Origin: Streptomyces antarcticus
Lineage (GTDB): Bacteria; Actinomycetota; Actinomycetes; Streptomycetales; Streptomycetaceae
Length of the DNA stretch: 64,000 nucleotides
Direction: 5' to 3'
Assembly (NCBI RefSeq): GCF_026627255.1
Contig: NZ_JAPNLM010000003.1
Location: forward strand, 62,001 to 126,000
The position numbers and the translations under genes are program-made. Below are positions 42,717-52,580 of this stretch, piece by piece. Under the pieces are notes generated by a model. The model saw nothing but the letters and a program-made list of their open reading frames with translations, was not told where the DNA came from and ran no database searches. Position 1 is the first letter of the stretch. Every line of letters starts with the position of its first letter.

Positions 42717-43499
42717 CTACGAGAGCGGCGGGCCCCCATAGGGCAGCAGCTCGGGGCGCTTGGCCGGGCGGCCGTCCCCGCTGGAGCGGCCGGTCAGCCG
42801 GCGGCCCACCCAGGGCAGCAGGTGCTGACGTGCGAACCTCAGGTCCTGGGACCGGCGCACCGTCCACCCCGGCGGAGTCGCCGGCGGCAGCTCGGTGTGC
42901 CAGTCCTCCTCGGGAGGCAGGCCCAGCGTCTGCCAGACCGCCTCGGCCACCCGGCGGTGCCCCTCGGCCGTCAGGTGCAGCCGGTCGACGTCCCACATGC
43001 GCGGGTCGCCGAGCGCGGGGGACCCGTACAGGTCCACCACCAGGGCGCCGTGCCGGGCGGCGAGCTCCTCGATGATGACGAAGAGCTCCTCCATCCGGGG
43101 CCGGAAGCGTTCCATCACCGGCCCGTTGCGCCCCGGCGAGCGCATCAGGACGAGCTGCCCGCAGGCAGGCGCGAGGAGTTCCACGGCGGACTCCAGGTGG
43201 GCCCGGACCCGGCCCATGTCGACCTTGGGGCGCAGCGTGTCGTTCAGGCCGCCGACCAGGGTCACCAGGTCGGCGCCCATGGCCGCGGCCACTGGAGCCT
43301 GTTCCGCGGCGATCTGGCCGATCAGCTTCCCGCGGACCGCGAGGTTGGCGTAGCGGAAGCCGGGCTCGCGCGCCGCGAGGCGGACGGCGAGCAGGTCGGC
43401 CCAGCCCCGGTAGGAGCCGTCCGGGAGCAGGTCGGACATGCCCTCGGTGAAGGAGTCGCCGACCGCGACGAAACTGGTGTAAGAGGCATTCATCTCCAT
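42717..43499 (-). CDS. SGNH/GDSL-type hydrolase
   Basis: The 260-residue protein has block I FVAVGDSFTEGMSD (catalytic Ser at about 16), block II Gly in NLAVRGKLIGQ, block III VGGLNDTLRP and block V WDVDRLHLTAEGH (Asp/His). It is cytoplasmic, with no signal peptide, and carries a basic C-terminal extension. It is probably an esterase or lipase-like enzyme. The start could also be the ATG two codons later. Confidence 0.88.
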   Translation of the reverse strand: MEMNASYTSFVAVGDSFTEGMSDLLPDGSYRGWADLLAVRLAAREPGFRYANLAVRGKLIGQIAAEQAPVAAAMGADLVTLVGGLNDTLRPKVDMGRVRAHLESAVELLAPACGQLVLMRSPGRNGPVMERFRPRMEELFVIIEELAARHGALVVDLYGSPALGDPRMWDVDRLHLTAEGHRRVAEAVWQTLGLPPEEDWHTELPPATPPGWTVRRSQDLRFARQHLLPWVGRRLTGRSSGDGRPAKRPELLPYGGPPLS

Positions 43500-43564
43500 G
43501 GCGGAGCGATGCTACCGCGCGGTAGCCCCGCCCCGCGGGGCCGGGGGGACCGCCCGCGGGCCGT

Positions 43565-44590
43565 CTACGCGGAGGCCGGCCTGCCGAACAGCTCGCGCAG
43601 GACGTCCTCCATCGTCACCAGGCCCGTCATGGCGCCGTCCGGCCCGAGCACCGCGGCCAGATGCGTGCGGCTGCGGCGCATCGCGGTGAGCACGTCGTCC
43701 AGCGGGGTCTCCGCCCGCACCTGGGCGATCTGCCGCAGCGCCGACACCGGGAACGGCTCGTCCCGCTCCTGCGCGTCCGCGTCCAGGGCGTCCTTGACGT
43801 GCAGGTATCCCAGGATCCCGTGCTGGGCGTCGACGACCGGGAACCGGGAGTACCCCGAGTCGGCCGACAGCCGCTCCAGCCCGGCCGGTGTGATGCCCTC
43901 CCGCGCCGTGACCACCCGCCGCGCCGACAGCACCACGTCGGTGACCGGTCGGCGGCCCAGCTCCAGGGCGTCGTGCAGCCGCTCGCTCGCCCGGTCGTCC
44001 AGGAGCCCCGCGTCACTGGAGTCCTTGACCATCCGCGCCAGCTCGTCGTCCGAGAAGGTCGCCGCGACCTCGTCCTTGACCTCCACCCGCAGCAAACGCA
44101 GCAGGGCGTTGGCGAAGGCGTTGATCGCGAAGATCACCGGACGCAGTGCCCGGGTCACGGCCACCAGGGGCGGCCCCAGCAGCAGGGCGGTGCGCACCGG
44201 CTCCGACAGCGCCACGTTCTTCGGCAGCATCTCGCCGAAGAGCATGTGCAGGTACGTGGCCAGCGCCAGCGCCACCACGAAGGAGATCGCGTGCGTCAGC
44301 CCGGCCGGGACTCCGAGGAGTTCGAACACCGGGGTCAGCAGGTGCGCGATGGCCGGCTCGGCCACCACACCCAGCACCAGGGTGCACAGCGTGATGCCGA
44401 GCTGGGCCGCCGCCATCAGCGCCGACACGTGCTCCAGCCCCCACAGGACGGCGCGGGCCCGCCGGTCGCCCTGCTCGGCGAACGGCTCGATCTGGCTGCG
44501 CCGGACCGAGATCAGCGCGAACTCCGCGCCGACGAAGAAGGCGTTGACGACCAGCGTCGCCAGACCGATCAGCAGTTGGACGACGGTCAT
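43565..44590 (-). CDS. CNNM/CBS-domain membrane protein (second of a pair)
   Basis: The 341-residue protein has a CNNM (DUF21) membrane domain of four helices (about 1-190, FVGAEFALISVRRSQIEP, LALATYLHMLFGEMLPKNVAL) and a CBS pair (about 205-335). The C-terminal CorC/HlyC domain found in its partner is absent. The ATG overlaps the partner's stop. Family members are linked to Mg2+/Co2+ efflux. The two are probably subunits of one complex. Confidence 0.88.
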   Translation of the reverse strand: MTVVQLLIGLATLVVNAFFVGAEFALISVRRSQIEPFAEQGDRRARAVLWGLEHVSALMAAAQLGITLCTLVLGVVAEPAIAHLLTPVFELLGVPAGLTHAISFVVALALATYLHMLFGEMLPKNVALSEPVRTALLLGPPLVAVTRALRPVIFAINAFANALLRLLRVEVKDEVAATFSDDELARMVKDSSDAGLLDDRASERLHDALELGRRPVTDVVLSARRVVTAREGITPAGLERLSADSGYSRFPVVDAQHGILGYLHVKDALDADAQERDEPFPVSALRQIAQVRAETPLDDVLTAMRRSRTHLAAVLGPDGAMTGLVTMEDVLRELFGRPASA

Positions 44591-45936
44591 CGGGACTCCT
44601 CCCCGGCGTCGCGGCCGTCGATGTCTGCGGGGCCCGGCGGTGCGTGCAGCAGCACCCGCGCCGCCCGCCGTCCGCCGGCGTCCACCACGTCGAGCCGCCA
44701 GCCGTCCAGCTCCATGCTGTCGCCGACCAGCGGGATGCGGCCCAGCTCGGTCGCCACCAGACCGGCGAGCGTCTCGTACGGGCCGTCCGGCACCCGCAGA
44801 CCGATCCGCTGGAGCTGGTCGGTGCGCGCGGCGCCGTCGGCCGAGTAGAGCGGCCGTCCGGAGTCGTCCGTTCCGGCCGGTGCCAGGTCCGGGGTCTCGT
44901 GCGGGTCGTGCTCGTCGCGGACCTCGCCTACGACCTCCTCGACGATGTCCTCCAGCGTGGCCACGCCCGCCGTGCCGCCGTACTCGTCGATGACCACGGC
45001 CATCGTCTGCCTGCCGGACAGCCGGTCCAGCAGCCGGTCCACGGTCAGCGACTCCGGTACGAGGAGCGGCTCGCGCAGCAGCGACGCCACCGGGTGGCGG
45101 CGGCGTTCCTCGGCGGGCAGCGCCAGCACGTCCTTGATGTGGACGGTGCCGACGACGGAGTCGAGGCTGCCCCGGTAGACGGGGAAGCGGGACAGGCCGG
45201 TGGCCAGCGTCGCGTTCGCCACGTCCTCCGCGGTCGTCTGCAGGTCCAGGGCGGTGACCTGGACCCGGGGGGTCATCACGTTCTCCGCCGTCAGATCGGC
45301 CAGGTTCAAGGTCCGCACGAACAACTCCGCGGTGTCCTTCTCCAGAGCCCCCGCCTTCGCGGAGTGCCGGGCCAGCGCCACCAGCTCCTGCGGGGTCCGG
45401 GCCGAGGCCAGCTCCTCGGCCGGCTCCATCCCGAAGCGGCGCACCATGTGGTTCGCCGTGGTGTTCAGATGGCTGATGAGGGGCTTGAAGGACCGGCTGA
45501 AGACCCGCTGCACCGTGGCCACGCGCTTGGCGATGGCCAGCGGCGAGGAGATCGCCCAGTTCTTGGGCACCAGCTCGCCGACCACCATCAGGACGATCGT
45601 CGACAGCGCCGTGCCCAGGACCAGGGCCGCGGAGGACGCGGCGCCGGGCGACATGCCCATGGCCTCGAACGGCCCCTGGAGCAGGGCGGAGATCGACGGC
45701 TTGGAGAGCATGCCGATGACCAGGCCGGTCACCGTGATGCCGAGCTGGGCGCCGGACAGCTGGAACGTCAGCGTCCTGACCGCGGCCAGGGCGCTGTCCG
45801 CGCCCCGCTCGCCGCGCTCGACGGCCCGTTCGAGGTCGCCGCGTTCGACGGTGGTCAGCGAGAACTCGGCCGCGACGAAGACTCCGCAGGCGAGGCAGAG
45901 CAGCAGTGCCAGGACGAGCAGGAGCACTTCCGTCAT
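44587..45936 (-). CDS. CNNM/CBS/CorC-domain membrane protein (first of a pair)
   Basis: The 449-residue protein has a CNNM domain (about 1-195, FVAAEFSLTTVERGDLE, STIVLMVVGELVPKNWAI), a CBS pair (about 215-335, DLTAENVMTPRVQV, MAVVIDEYGGTAGVATLEDIVEE) and a C-terminal CorC_HlyC transporter-associated domain. It is first in a two-gene operon. Divalent-cation transport is the family role; direct evidence for the ion is lacking. Confidence 0.9.
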   Translation of the reverse strand: MTEVLLLVLALLLCLACGVFVAAEFSLTTVERGDLERAVERGERGADSALAAVRTLTFQLSGAQLGITVTGLVIGMLSKPSISALLQGPFEAMGMSPGAASSAALVLGTALSTIVLMVVGELVPKNWAISSPLAIAKRVATVQRVFSRSFKPLISHLNTTANHMVRRFGMEPAEELASARTPQELVALARHSAKAGALEKDTAELFVRTLNLADLTAENVMTPRVQVTALDLQTTAEDVANATLATGLSRFPVYRGSLDSVVGTVHIKDVLALPAEERRRHPVASLLREPLLVPESLTVDRLLDRLSGRQTMAVVIDEYGGTAGVATLEDIVEEVVGEVRDEHDPHETPDLAPAGTDDSGRPLYSADGAARTDQLQRIGLRVPDGPYETLAGLVATELGRIPLVGDSMELDGWRLDVVDAGGRRAARVLLHAPPGPADIDGRDAGEESR

Positions 45937-46245
45937 CGGTCGATCACCTCCGTCCCATGTTCGGCCAGGAGGAGGGGTGCCGCGCGGTGTCGCGGAGGGA
46001 AGGGTCGTGGACCGGAAGGCTCGCCCATGGGCGGACGCTCACACCTTTCGTTCGAGGGGGATCGATTCGGGATCGATTCCCACACGGTAGAGGAAGGCCG
46101 ACACGAGTGGATCGCGGTTTCGGCGGGGCCTTGTCCGGGCCGGTGGGCCCGCGCAGGAACGATTCTCGTACCCGCCCCGCGGCGGTGTATCCCGCGGAGC
46201 GGAAGTCACTGGCGGCCGGCGGGCGGCCGTGCTTGGCTCCCGGTC
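45937..46245. other. Divergent spacer with a GGATCGATTC direct repeat
   Basis: This 309-base region separates the CNNM operon from the GNAT gene. GGATCGATTC occurs twice, at 46059-46068 and 46070-46079, 11 bases apart. No gene or convincing promoter boxes were found. Confidence 0.5.
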
Positions 46246-46707
46246 ATGAACCAGCTGCGCATACGGGCGGCCGCGCCGGCCGACGCCGAGGACGTGCTCG
46301 CCTTCTGGAGGGAAGCGGCGGAGGGCACGTCGATCACCGACGACCTGGACGGCGTGCACCGGCTGATCGCGCGCGACCCGGACGCCCTGATCCTCGCGGA
46401 GTCCGCCGGACTCCTGGTGGGCTCCGTGGTGGCCGGGTACGACGGGTGGCGCTGTTCGCTGTACCGGCTGGCCGTGCTGCCCGCCCACCGCAGGCAGGGG
46501 ATCGCGACGGCGCTGCTCGACGCGGCCGAACGGCGTTTCCTCGCCGTCGGGGGCCGGCGCGGCGACGCGATGGTCCTGGAGGCGAACGGCCGGGCGCGGC
46601 AGGCGTGGGCCGCGGCCGGCTACCACCGCGAGGACCACTGTCGCCGCTGGGTGAAGCCGCTCGAGCCGGTACGGGATGCCGGGCGCGCCACCGGCCCGGT
46701 CAGCTGA
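46246..46707 (+). CDS. GNAT-family N-acetyltransferase
   Basis: The 153-residue protein is a single GNAT domain: LRIRAAAPADAEDVLAFWRE at the N-terminus, and acetyl-CoA motif LAVLPAHRRQGIATALLDAAE (split around residue 80), then ARQAWAAAGYHRE. Substrate is unknown. Its last bases overlap the methyltransferase stop tail to tail. Confidence 0.88.
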   Translation: MNQLRIRAAAPADAEDVLAFWREAAEGTSITDDLDGVHRLIARDPDALILAESAGLLVGSVVAGYDGWRCSLYRLAVLPAHRRQGIATALLDAAERRFLAVGGRRGDAMVLEANGRARQAWAAAGYHREDHCRRWVKPLEPVRDAGRATGPVS

Positions 46708-47380
46708 CGCGGCGGGCCGAGCCGAGGACGCAGTACGAGGTGGGGAGGGCCGGGCCGCGCTCGGGGAGCCGGAAGGCGCGCTGCGAGACGATCCGGAAGC
46801 CCGCGGCCTCGATCGAGGCGAGCGGGTCGCGGGCCGTGTGGCAGCCCCCGAACAGGCGGGGCCAGACGGTCCGGTCGAGCGCCCGCTGGACGGCCGCCAT
46901 GCCGGGGCCGGGGGCCAGGCCGTGCTCGAAGAAGCGCAGCTCGGCGTCGGGGCGCAGCACGCGGTGCAGTTCGGCGAGGGTGCGGGGCAGGTCCCGTACG
47001 GTGCACAGCACCAGCGAGGCGACGGCGGCGTCGAAGGCCTCGCTCTTCACGGGCAGGGCCTCGGCGGCGCCCGGTACGACGTCCACCGGCACCTCGACGT
47101 GCTGGGCGGCGGCGGACGCGAGCCGCCGCAGGGTGCGCTCCGGTTCCACGGCGACGACCTCGGACACGGCGCGCGGGTAGTGCGCGAAGTTCAGGCCGTT
47201 GCCGGCGCCGATCTCGATGACGCGGCCGGACACGCCGTGCAGCAGCTCGCGCCGCAGGGGCGCGATGCCCGCACGGGTCTCGGCGCTGGTGCTGGCGCGG
47301 GCGTAGAACCGCGCGAACAGGGGGTGGTGGACGGAGTCGCGGGGCGGAGCCGGTGCCGGGGTACGGCGGGGCGTGGGCAT
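46700..47380 (-). CDS. Class I SAM-dependent methyltransferase
   Basis: The 226-residue protein has motif I VIEIGAGNGLNFAHYP (about 55-70), acidic motif II AVEPERTL, and LVLCTVRDLPRTLAELHRVLRPD (motif IV/V region) as in UbiE/phosphatidylethanolamine-type methyltransferases. It is cytoplasmic; the substrate is unknown. HGLAPGPGMAAVQRALDRTVWPRLFGGCH near the C-terminus (two parts) resembles lipid or sterol-type methyltransferases. Confidence 0.85.
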   Translation of the reverse strand: MPTPRRTPAPAPPRDSVHHPLFARFYARASTSAETRAGIAPLRRELLHGVSGRVIEIGAGNGLNFAHYPRAVSEVVAVEPERTLRRLASAAAQHVEVPVDVVPGAAEALPVKSEAFDAAVASLVLCTVRDLPRTLAELHRVLRPDAELRFFEHGLAPGPGMAAVQRALDRTVWPRLFGGCHTARDPLASIEAAGFRIVSQRAFRLPERGPALPTSYCVLGSARRVS

Positions 47381-47646
47381 GAGGGCCTCCGGGGCGGTGG
47401 CGGTGCCGGTACTTTCAGGGTGCCCGGTCGGCGGGGCCTCATCCCTGCCCGTGCCTGCCGGGAGCCGTCGGTTCCGGGGCTCCGCCGTGGCCCGGCGCGG
47501 CGGGGAGGCGGGGGTGGTGGTTTCGGGGCTCCGCCCCGTGCCCCGCGCCTCAAGCGCCGGCGGGGCTGGATTGGCTCCGTTGCGCCACCGCCGTGCGCCG
47601 ATGTCGCCGGCCCGGACAGGGCCCGCGTCGCATCCGGCTCCGTGCC
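47381..47646. other. G/C-rich intergenic region without a gene
   Basis: No coding region is supported here. The sequence is low-complexity GGGGC/GCGGG, and the methyltransferase promoter should lie near 47390-47450. Confidence 0.5.
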
Positions 47647-47676
47647 GGGGTCCCCGGCCGCCCGACCGGGGACCCC
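47647..47676 (-). terminator. Terminator hairpin of the bioBAD operon
   Basis: GGGGTCCCCGG (47647-47657) pairs with CCGGGGACCCC (47666-47676), 11 bp with an 8-base loop, about 30 bases past the bioD stop on the minus strand. Confidence 0.75.
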
Positions 47677-47706
47677 GGGGCCCCTCGCCCCGCCCTCGGA
47701 GCGGGG

Positions 47707-48429
47707 TCAGGCGGGCCAGGTGGTCAGGAAGGCGGACGCCGACCAGGTGCCGGACAGGGCGGGTGAGAGCCAGGCCGGGGCCGCCGCGCGGAACCGGTCA
47801 GGCGGGAGGGCGCCGGAGCCCTCCGGGACCGCGCCCAGCAGCGGCAGGCCGGAGACCTCCGGGAGGTCGGCCAGGTTGCAGCGGGAGGCCAGGTCCGGCG
47901 CGGCCGGCCAGCTGCCGATGACGACGCCCAGCGCGGTCAGCCCCCGCGCCCGCAGGGCTTCCGCCGTGAGGGCGGTCGCGTTGAGGGTGCCGAGGCCCGC
48001 CGGGGCGACGACCAGCGTCGGTGCGCCGAGGAGCCGGGCCGCGTCGGCCAGGGTGTGGCCCGCCTCGTCGAAGCGGACGAGCAGCCCGCCCGCCCCCTCC
48101 ACCAGCACCAGGTCGTGCGTGCGCGCCAGCCGCGTGGCCGCCTCGGCGACGGCGGCCGGGGAGAGGGTTGCCAGCCCGGAGCGGCGGGCCGCGGTGTCCG
48201 GGGCCAACGGCTCGGGGTAGCGGGCCAGTTCGAGCGCCGTCACCGACGGCCCGGACAGCCGTACCACCTCGGCGGCGTCGCCCGGCTCGTCCGGGGCCAT
48301 GCCGGTCTGCGCCGGTTTGAGCACCGCCACCGACCGCCCGGCCGCGACCGCGGCGGCCGCGACCGCCGCGGTGACCACCGTCTTGCCGATTTCGGTGCCC
48401 GTGCCGGACACCACCAGTACCTCGGCCAT
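47707..48429 (-). CDS. bioD: Dethiobiotin synthetase
   Basis: The 240-residue enzyme closes the ureido ring of dethiobiotin from DAPA, CO2 and ATP. Walker A is [15 protein letters not shown] (6-20). The substrate lysine lies in VLKPAQTG, and [15 protein letters not shown] is the family's Mg/ATP loop. It is last of the bioBAD operon, one base after bioA. Confidence 0.95.
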   Translation of the reverse strand: MAEVLVVSGTGTEIGKTVVTAAVAAAAVAAGRSVAVLKPAQTGMAPDEPGDAAEVVRLSGPSVTALELARYPEPLAPDTAARRSGLATLSPAAVAEAATRLARTHDLVLVEGAGGLLVRFDEAGHTLADAARLLGAPTLVVAPAGLGTLNATALTAEALRARGLTALGVVIGSWPAAPDLASRCNLADLPEVSGLPLLGAVPEGSGALPPDRFRAAAPAWLSPALSGTWSASAFLTTWPA

Positions 48430-48430
48430 C

Positions 48431-49753
48431 TCAGCCCTCCTGAGCCGCCGCGACCACCGCGCGGCAGATGCGGGCGACGTCGGCGTCGCCCGTGACGAAC
48501 GGCGGCATGGTGTAGATCAGGTCCCGGAACGGCCGCAGCCAGACGCCCTCCCGGACCGCCGCCCGGGTGGCCGCGGCCATGTCGACGTCGTGGGTCAGCT
48601 GGACCACCCCGATCGCGCCGAGGACGCGCACCTCCCGTACGCCGGGCAGTGCGGCGGCCGGCGCGAGGCCTTCGCGCAGGCCCGCCTCGATCCGCTTGAC
48701 CTCACCCGCCCAGTCCCGGTCGAGCAGCAGGTCGACGGAGGCCAGCGCCACGGCCGTCGCGAGCGGGTTGCCCATGAAGGTGGGGCCGTGCGCGAGCACC
48801 GGTACCTCGCCCCGCGAGATGCCGTCGGCTACCCGGCTCGTGCACAGGGTCGCCGCCAGCGAGAGGTAGCCGCCCGTCAGCGCCTTGCCCAGGCACAGCA
48901 CGTCGGGGGTGATCCCGGCGTGGTCGGCGGCGAAGAGGGCGCCCGTACGGCCGAAGCCCGTCGCGATCTCGTCCAGGATCAGCAGGACCCCGTACTCGTC
49001 GCACAGTTCGCGCAGCACCCGCAAGTAGCCGGGGTTGTGGAAGCGCATGCCGCCGGCGCCCTGCACCACCGGCTCCACGATCACCGCGGCCAGCTCGTCC
49101 GCGTGCGCGGCGATCAGGGAGCGCAGGTGGCCGGCGTACGCCGGGTCCACGGGCGTGTCGAAGTCGCCGGGCGGCGCGTCCGCGAAGACCTGCCGGGGCA
49201 GGTGGCCCTGCCACAGCTCGTGCATCCCGCCCTCGGGATCGCAGACGGCCATCGGCTGCCAGGTGTCGCCGTGGTAGCCGCCGCGCCAGGTGAGCAGCCG
49301 GGTCTTGCCCGTCCGTCCGACCGAACGCCAGAACTGCAGGCACATCTTGACGGCGACTTCGACGGCCACCGAGCCCGAGTCGGACAGGAACACGTGCTCC
49401 AGACCCGCCGGGGTGATCTCGACCAGCCGCGCGGCGAGCCGGACGGCGGGCTCGTGGGTGAGCCCGCCGAACATCACGTGCGACATCCGGCCCAGCTGGG
49501 CCGTCGCGGCCTCGTTCAGCACCGGGTGGTTGTAGCCGTGGACGGCCGACCACCAGGAGGACATGCCGTCGACCAGCTCTTCGTGGCCCTGCCCCTGAGC
49601 CGGGTCGGCGAGCCGCAGCCGGACCCCCGAGGCGGAGGCGACGACCAGCGGCTCCTGCCGCCCGGGCATGGGGCCGTACGGGTGCCAGACGTGCTGCCGG
49701 TCCAGCGCGAGGAGTTCCGCGCCGGCCGGCAGCGGGTGGAGCGGATCAGGCAT
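48431..49753 (-). CDS. bioA: DAPA aminotransferase (adenosylmethionine-8-amino-7-oxononanoate transaminase)
   Basis: The 440-residue PLP enzyme converts KAPA to DAPA. Marks are HVWHPYGPM near the N-terminus, [38 protein letters not shown], the PLP Asp in [15 protein letters not shown] and the Schiff-base lysine in [14 protein letters not shown]. Its ATG lies inside the bioB coding end (8-base overlap). Confidence 0.95.
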   Translation of the reverse strand: MPDPLHPLPAGAELLALDRQHVWHPYGPMPGRQEPLVVASASGVRLRLADPAQGQGHEELVDGMSSWWSAVHGYNHPVLNEAATAQLGRMSHVMFGGLTHEPAVRLAARLVEITPAGLEHVFLSDSGSVAVEVAVKMCLQFWRSVGRTGKTRLLTWRGGYHGDTWQPMAVCDPEGGMHELWQGHLPRQVFADAPPGDFDTPVDPAYAGHLRSLIAAHADELAAVIVEPVVQGAGGMRFHNPGYLRVLRELCDEYGVLLILDEIATGFGRTGALFAADHAGITPDVLCLGKALTGGYLSLAATLCTSRVADGISRGEVPVLAHGPTFMGNPLATAVALASVDLLLDRDWAGEVKRIEAGLREGLAPAAALPGVREVRVLGAIGVVQLTHDVDMAAATRAAVREGVWLRPFRDLIYTMPPFVTGDADVARICRAVVAAAQEG

Positions 49754-51008
49754 TGGGGGCGATGTCCGTCCCCGCGCCCCGGCGGCGGACCGACACCAGG
49801 TCGGACCGCACGCCGCCGGCGTCGGCCTGCGCCCGTACGGGCGCCGCCTCCGCGTGCCCGGAGCAGCCTCCGCACGCCGAACCGCAGCCGGCCGCCTCGG
49901 CGGCGCCCGCGGGCTCCGCGGAACCGCAGACCGGGGCGCCGCCGCCGTGCGAGCCGCAGCCGCCGGCCGGGGCCGCGGCCGCTTCGGCCTGCGCCGCCAG
50001 GTCGGAGCGGTGGGCGGGGAGGGTCGACGTACCGGCGCCCTCCACCTCGAAACCGGCGTCCGCGATCATGTCGAGGTCGGCCTGTCCGGCCTGGCCCTCA
50101 CTGGTCAGGTAGTCGCCCAGGAAGATCGAGTTGACCAGGTGCAGGGCCAGCGGCTGCATCGAGCGAAGGTGCACCTCGCGCCCGCCCGCGAGGCGGACCT
50201 CGACGTCGGGGCAGACGAAGCGGACCATCGCCAGGATGCGCAGGGCGCGCTGCGGGGTGAGGTTCCACTCCTTGGCCAGCGGGGTGCCCTCGAACGGGAT
50301 CAGGAAGTTGACCGGCACCGAGTCGGGGTCGAGCCCGCGCAGCGAGTAGACGACGTCGACCAGGTCCTCGTCGCTCTCGCCCATGCCCGCGATCAGGCCG
50401 GAGCAGGCGGACAGCCCGGCGGCGTGCGCCTTCTGGACCGTGTCGACCCGGTCGGCGTACGTGTGGGTCTTGGTGATCTGCCCGTACGTGGCCTCGGAGG
50501 TGTTGAGGTTGTGGTTGTACGCGTCGGCGCCCGCGTCCTTCAGCCGCTCCGCCTGGCCGTCCGAGAGCAGGCCCAGGCAGGCGCAGACCTCGACGCCCTC
50601 GTTCTGTTCCTTGATCGCTGCGATCGTCTTGCCGACCCGGTCCACGTCCCGGTCCGTCGGCCCGCGGCCGCTCGCGACCAGACAGACTCGCTTCGCGCCG
50701 CCCGCGACGCCCGCGGCCGCGGCCTGGGAGGCCTCCTCCGGCTTCAGCCAGGTGTACTTGAGGATCTCGGCCTTCGAACCCAGGCGCTGGGAGCAGTACG
50801 AGCAGTCCTCCGGGCACAGGCCCGACTTCAGGTTGACCAGATAGTTCAGCTTCACCCGACGGCCGAACCACTGACGGCGCACCTTGCCGGCCGCGGCCAC
50901 CACGTCGAGCAGTTCGTCGTCAGAAGTCGCCAGTACGGCGAGCGCCTCTTCGCGGGTCGGCAGCTCGCGCCGCAGCCCCTTGTCCACCAGGGTGTTCAGC
51001 AGGTCCAT
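49746..51008 (-). CDS. bioB: Biotin synthase with a Cys-rich C-terminal tail
   Basis: The 420-residue radical-SAM enzyme inserts sulfur into dethiobiotin. The 4Fe-4S site is [11 protein letters not shown] (C65, C69, C72). Conserved YNHNLNT and the Arg in [11 protein letters not shown] for the sacrificial 2Fe-2S cluster follow. It is about 70 residues longer than the E. coli enzyme: residues 345-420 form a Gly/Ala-rich tail with Cys at 351, 361, 375, 379 and 382 ([11 protein letters not shown]). The tail may bind iron, help cluster repair, or be neutral. It is first gene of bioBAD. Confidence 0.95.
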   Translation of the reverse strand: MDLLNTLVDKGLRRELPTREEALAVLATSDDELLDVVAAAGKVRRQWFGRRVKLNYLVNLKSGLCPEDCSYCSQRLGSKAEILKYTWLKPEEASQAAAAGVAGGAKRVCLVASGRGPTDRDVDRVGKTIAAIKEQNEGVEVCACLGLLSDGQAERLKDAGADAYNHNLNTSEATYGQITKTHTYADRVDTVQKAHAAGLSACSGLIAGMGESDEDLVDVVYSLRGLDPDSVPVNFLIPFEGTPLAKEWNLTPQRALRILAMVRFVCPDVEVRLAGGREVHLRSMQPLALHLVNSIFLGDYLTSEGQAGQADLDMIADAGFEVEGAGTSTLPAHRSDLAAQAEAAAAPAGGCGSHGGGAPVCGSAEPAGAAEAAGCGSACGGCSGHAEAAPVRAQADAGGVRSDLVSVRRRGAGTDIAPNA

Positions 51009-51076
51009 GACGCCGATCCTGGCCTACACGACCACTCCCGGCCAAGGAGAGATGACACAACATGGCCGGATGGGAG

Positions 51077-51122
51077 TGTGTGTATCGCCACACATGACCC
51101 GCAGGTCACGCCCGGATAGGGT
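51077..51122. promoter_or_regulatory. Divergent bioB/bioF control region
   Basis: A bioF promoter is visible as ATGACC (51094-51099), a 17-base spacer and TAGGGT (51117-51122). A dyad TGTGT-N8-ACACA (51077-51094) abuts the -35 box and is a candidate operator for both divergent transcripts. No bio regulator gene is in the window. Confidence 0.5.
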
Positions 51123-51164
51123 CGGGCTGGTCTGTGGACTGCCGACAAAAACGAGGACCCCCCG

Positions 51165-52340
51165 ATGCCCGAGCACACTTCCGACCCCGCGGTGGACGTC
51201 TTCGCCTGGATCGACGACGCGGAGCAGGCGCGCGAGCGCGCCGGGCTGGTCCGCACCCTGCGTCCGCGGCCGGCGTCCTCACCGCTCCTGGACCTCGCGA
51301 GCAACGACTACCTCGGACTGTCCCGGCACCCCGAGACCGTACGGGGCGCCCGGGACGCGGCCGAGCGCTGGGGCGCCGGCGCCACCGGCTCCCGTCTGGT
51401 CACCGGCACCACCGAACTCCACGCCGAGCTGGAGCGCGAGCTCGCCGCCTTCTGCGGGTTCGAGGCGGCGCTGGTCCTCTCCTCCGGGTACGCGGCCAAC
51501 CTCGCCGCCGTCACCGCGCTGAGCGACCGGGGCACCCTCGTCGTCTCCGACGCGGGCAACCACGCCTCGATCGTCGACGGCTGCCGCCTCTCGCGCGCCG
51601 AGACCGCCGTGATCCCGCACTCCGACCCGGACACCGCGCGCAAGACGCTCGCCTCGCACGAAGGCCGGGCGCTGCTGGTCAGCGACTCCGTGTTCTCCGT
51701 GGACGGGGACGCAGCCCCGCTCGCCGCGTACGCCGCCGCCTGCCGCGACGCGGGCGCGGCGCTGGTCGTGGACGACGCGCACGGGCTGGGCGTGCTCGGC
51801 GAGGGGGGCCGCGGGGCGCTGTACGCCGCCGGGCTCGCGGGCGCGCCCGGCGTGGTCGCGACGATGACGCTCTCGAAGTCCCTGGGCAGCCAGGGCGGAG
51901 CCGTCCTCGGCCCGGCCAAGGTGATCCGGCACCTGGTCAACACCGCCCGGACCTTCATCTTCGACACCGGGCTCGCCCCGGCCGCCGCGGGCGCCGCGCT
52001 GGCGGGCCTGCGCCTGCTCCAGCGGGAGCCGGAGCGGGCCGGCCGCGCCCGCGAGGTGGCCGGCCGGCTGTACGGGCTGCTCACCGCGTCCGGCCTGACC
52101 GCGGCCCGGCCGGACGCGGCCGTGGTGTCGGTACGGGCCCCGTCGGCTTCGGCGGCACTGCGCTGGGCCGCCGACTGCCGCGAGGCAGGACTGTCCGTGG
52201 GGTGCTTCCGGCCGCCGTCGGTGCCGGACGGCATTTCCCGGCTCCGGCTCACCGCCCGGGCCGATCTCACGGGGGAGGAGATCGGCCGGGCCGTGTCGAC
52301 GATCCTGCGCACCGCTCCGGCCGGAGCCACGGACCGGTAG
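51165..52340 (+). CDS. bioF: 8-amino-7-oxononanoate synthase
   Basis: The 391-residue PLP enzyme condenses pimeloyl-ACP/CoA with alanine to KAPA. It shows LLDLASNDYLGLSRHP, GSRLVTGTTELHAELE, VVDDAHGLGVLGEGG (PLP Asp/His) and the lysine in TLSKSLGSQGGAVLG. GAGGA precedes the ATG. It is divergent from bioBAD. bioC/bioH functions are not in the window. Confidence 0.94.
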   Translation: MPEHTSDPAVDVFAWIDDAEQARERAGLVRTLRPRPASSPLLDLASNDYLGLSRHPETVRGARDAAERWGAGATGSRLVTGTTELHAELERELAAFCGFEAALVLSSGYAANLAAVTALSDRGTLVVSDAGNHASIVDGCRLSRAETAVIPHSDPDTARKTLASHEGRALLVSDSVFSVDGDAAPLAAYAAACRDAGAALVVDDAHGLGVLGEGGRGALYAAGLAGAPGVVATMTLSKSLGSQGGAVLGPAKVIRHLVNTARTFIFDTGLAPAAAGAALAGLRLLQREPERAGRAREVAGRLYGLLTASGLTAARPDAAVVSVRAPSASAALRWAADCREAGLSVGCFRPPSVPDGISRLRLTARADLTGEEIGRAVSTILRTAPAGATDR

Positions 52341-52346
52341 GCGGGG

Positions 52347-52568
52347 TTACGGGTGAAGGTCCGCCCGTACCTGTGCGAGGAAGCCGTTCCAGGCCGGCCC
52401 GGTGAAGAGCACGGCCGGGCCGTCCGCCCGCTTGGAGTCGCGGACGGCCAGCAGGCCGCCGGTGAGGGCGGCCGCTTCCACACAGTTGTTCATTCCGGTG
52501 CTGCGGCTGCTCCGCCGCCACCGCGCGCCGATCAGAAGTCCGCTGGTGGCCAAGAGGGTTGCGGACAC
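52347..52568 (-). CDS. DUF397 protein
   Basis: The 73-residue protein matches the DUF397 pattern (WRRSSRSTGMNNCVEAA, VRDSKRADGPAVLFTGPAWNGFLAQVR). In Streptomyces such proteins accompany DUF5753 HTH regulators and often anti-sigma-like ATPases, and this arrangement is seen here. It lies 12 bases after the regulator gene and probably acts as its partner. Confidence 0.92.
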   Translation of the reverse strand: MSATLLATSGLLIGARWRRSSRSTGMNNCVEAAALTGGLLAVRDSKRADGPAVLFTGPAWNGFLAQVRADLHP

Positions 52569-52580
52569 GGGGGTGCCTCC

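Noticed and set aside
51009-51164. Biotin or SAM riboswitch upstream of bioB or bioF
   Set aside because: The leaders are short and show no recognised aptamer structure.
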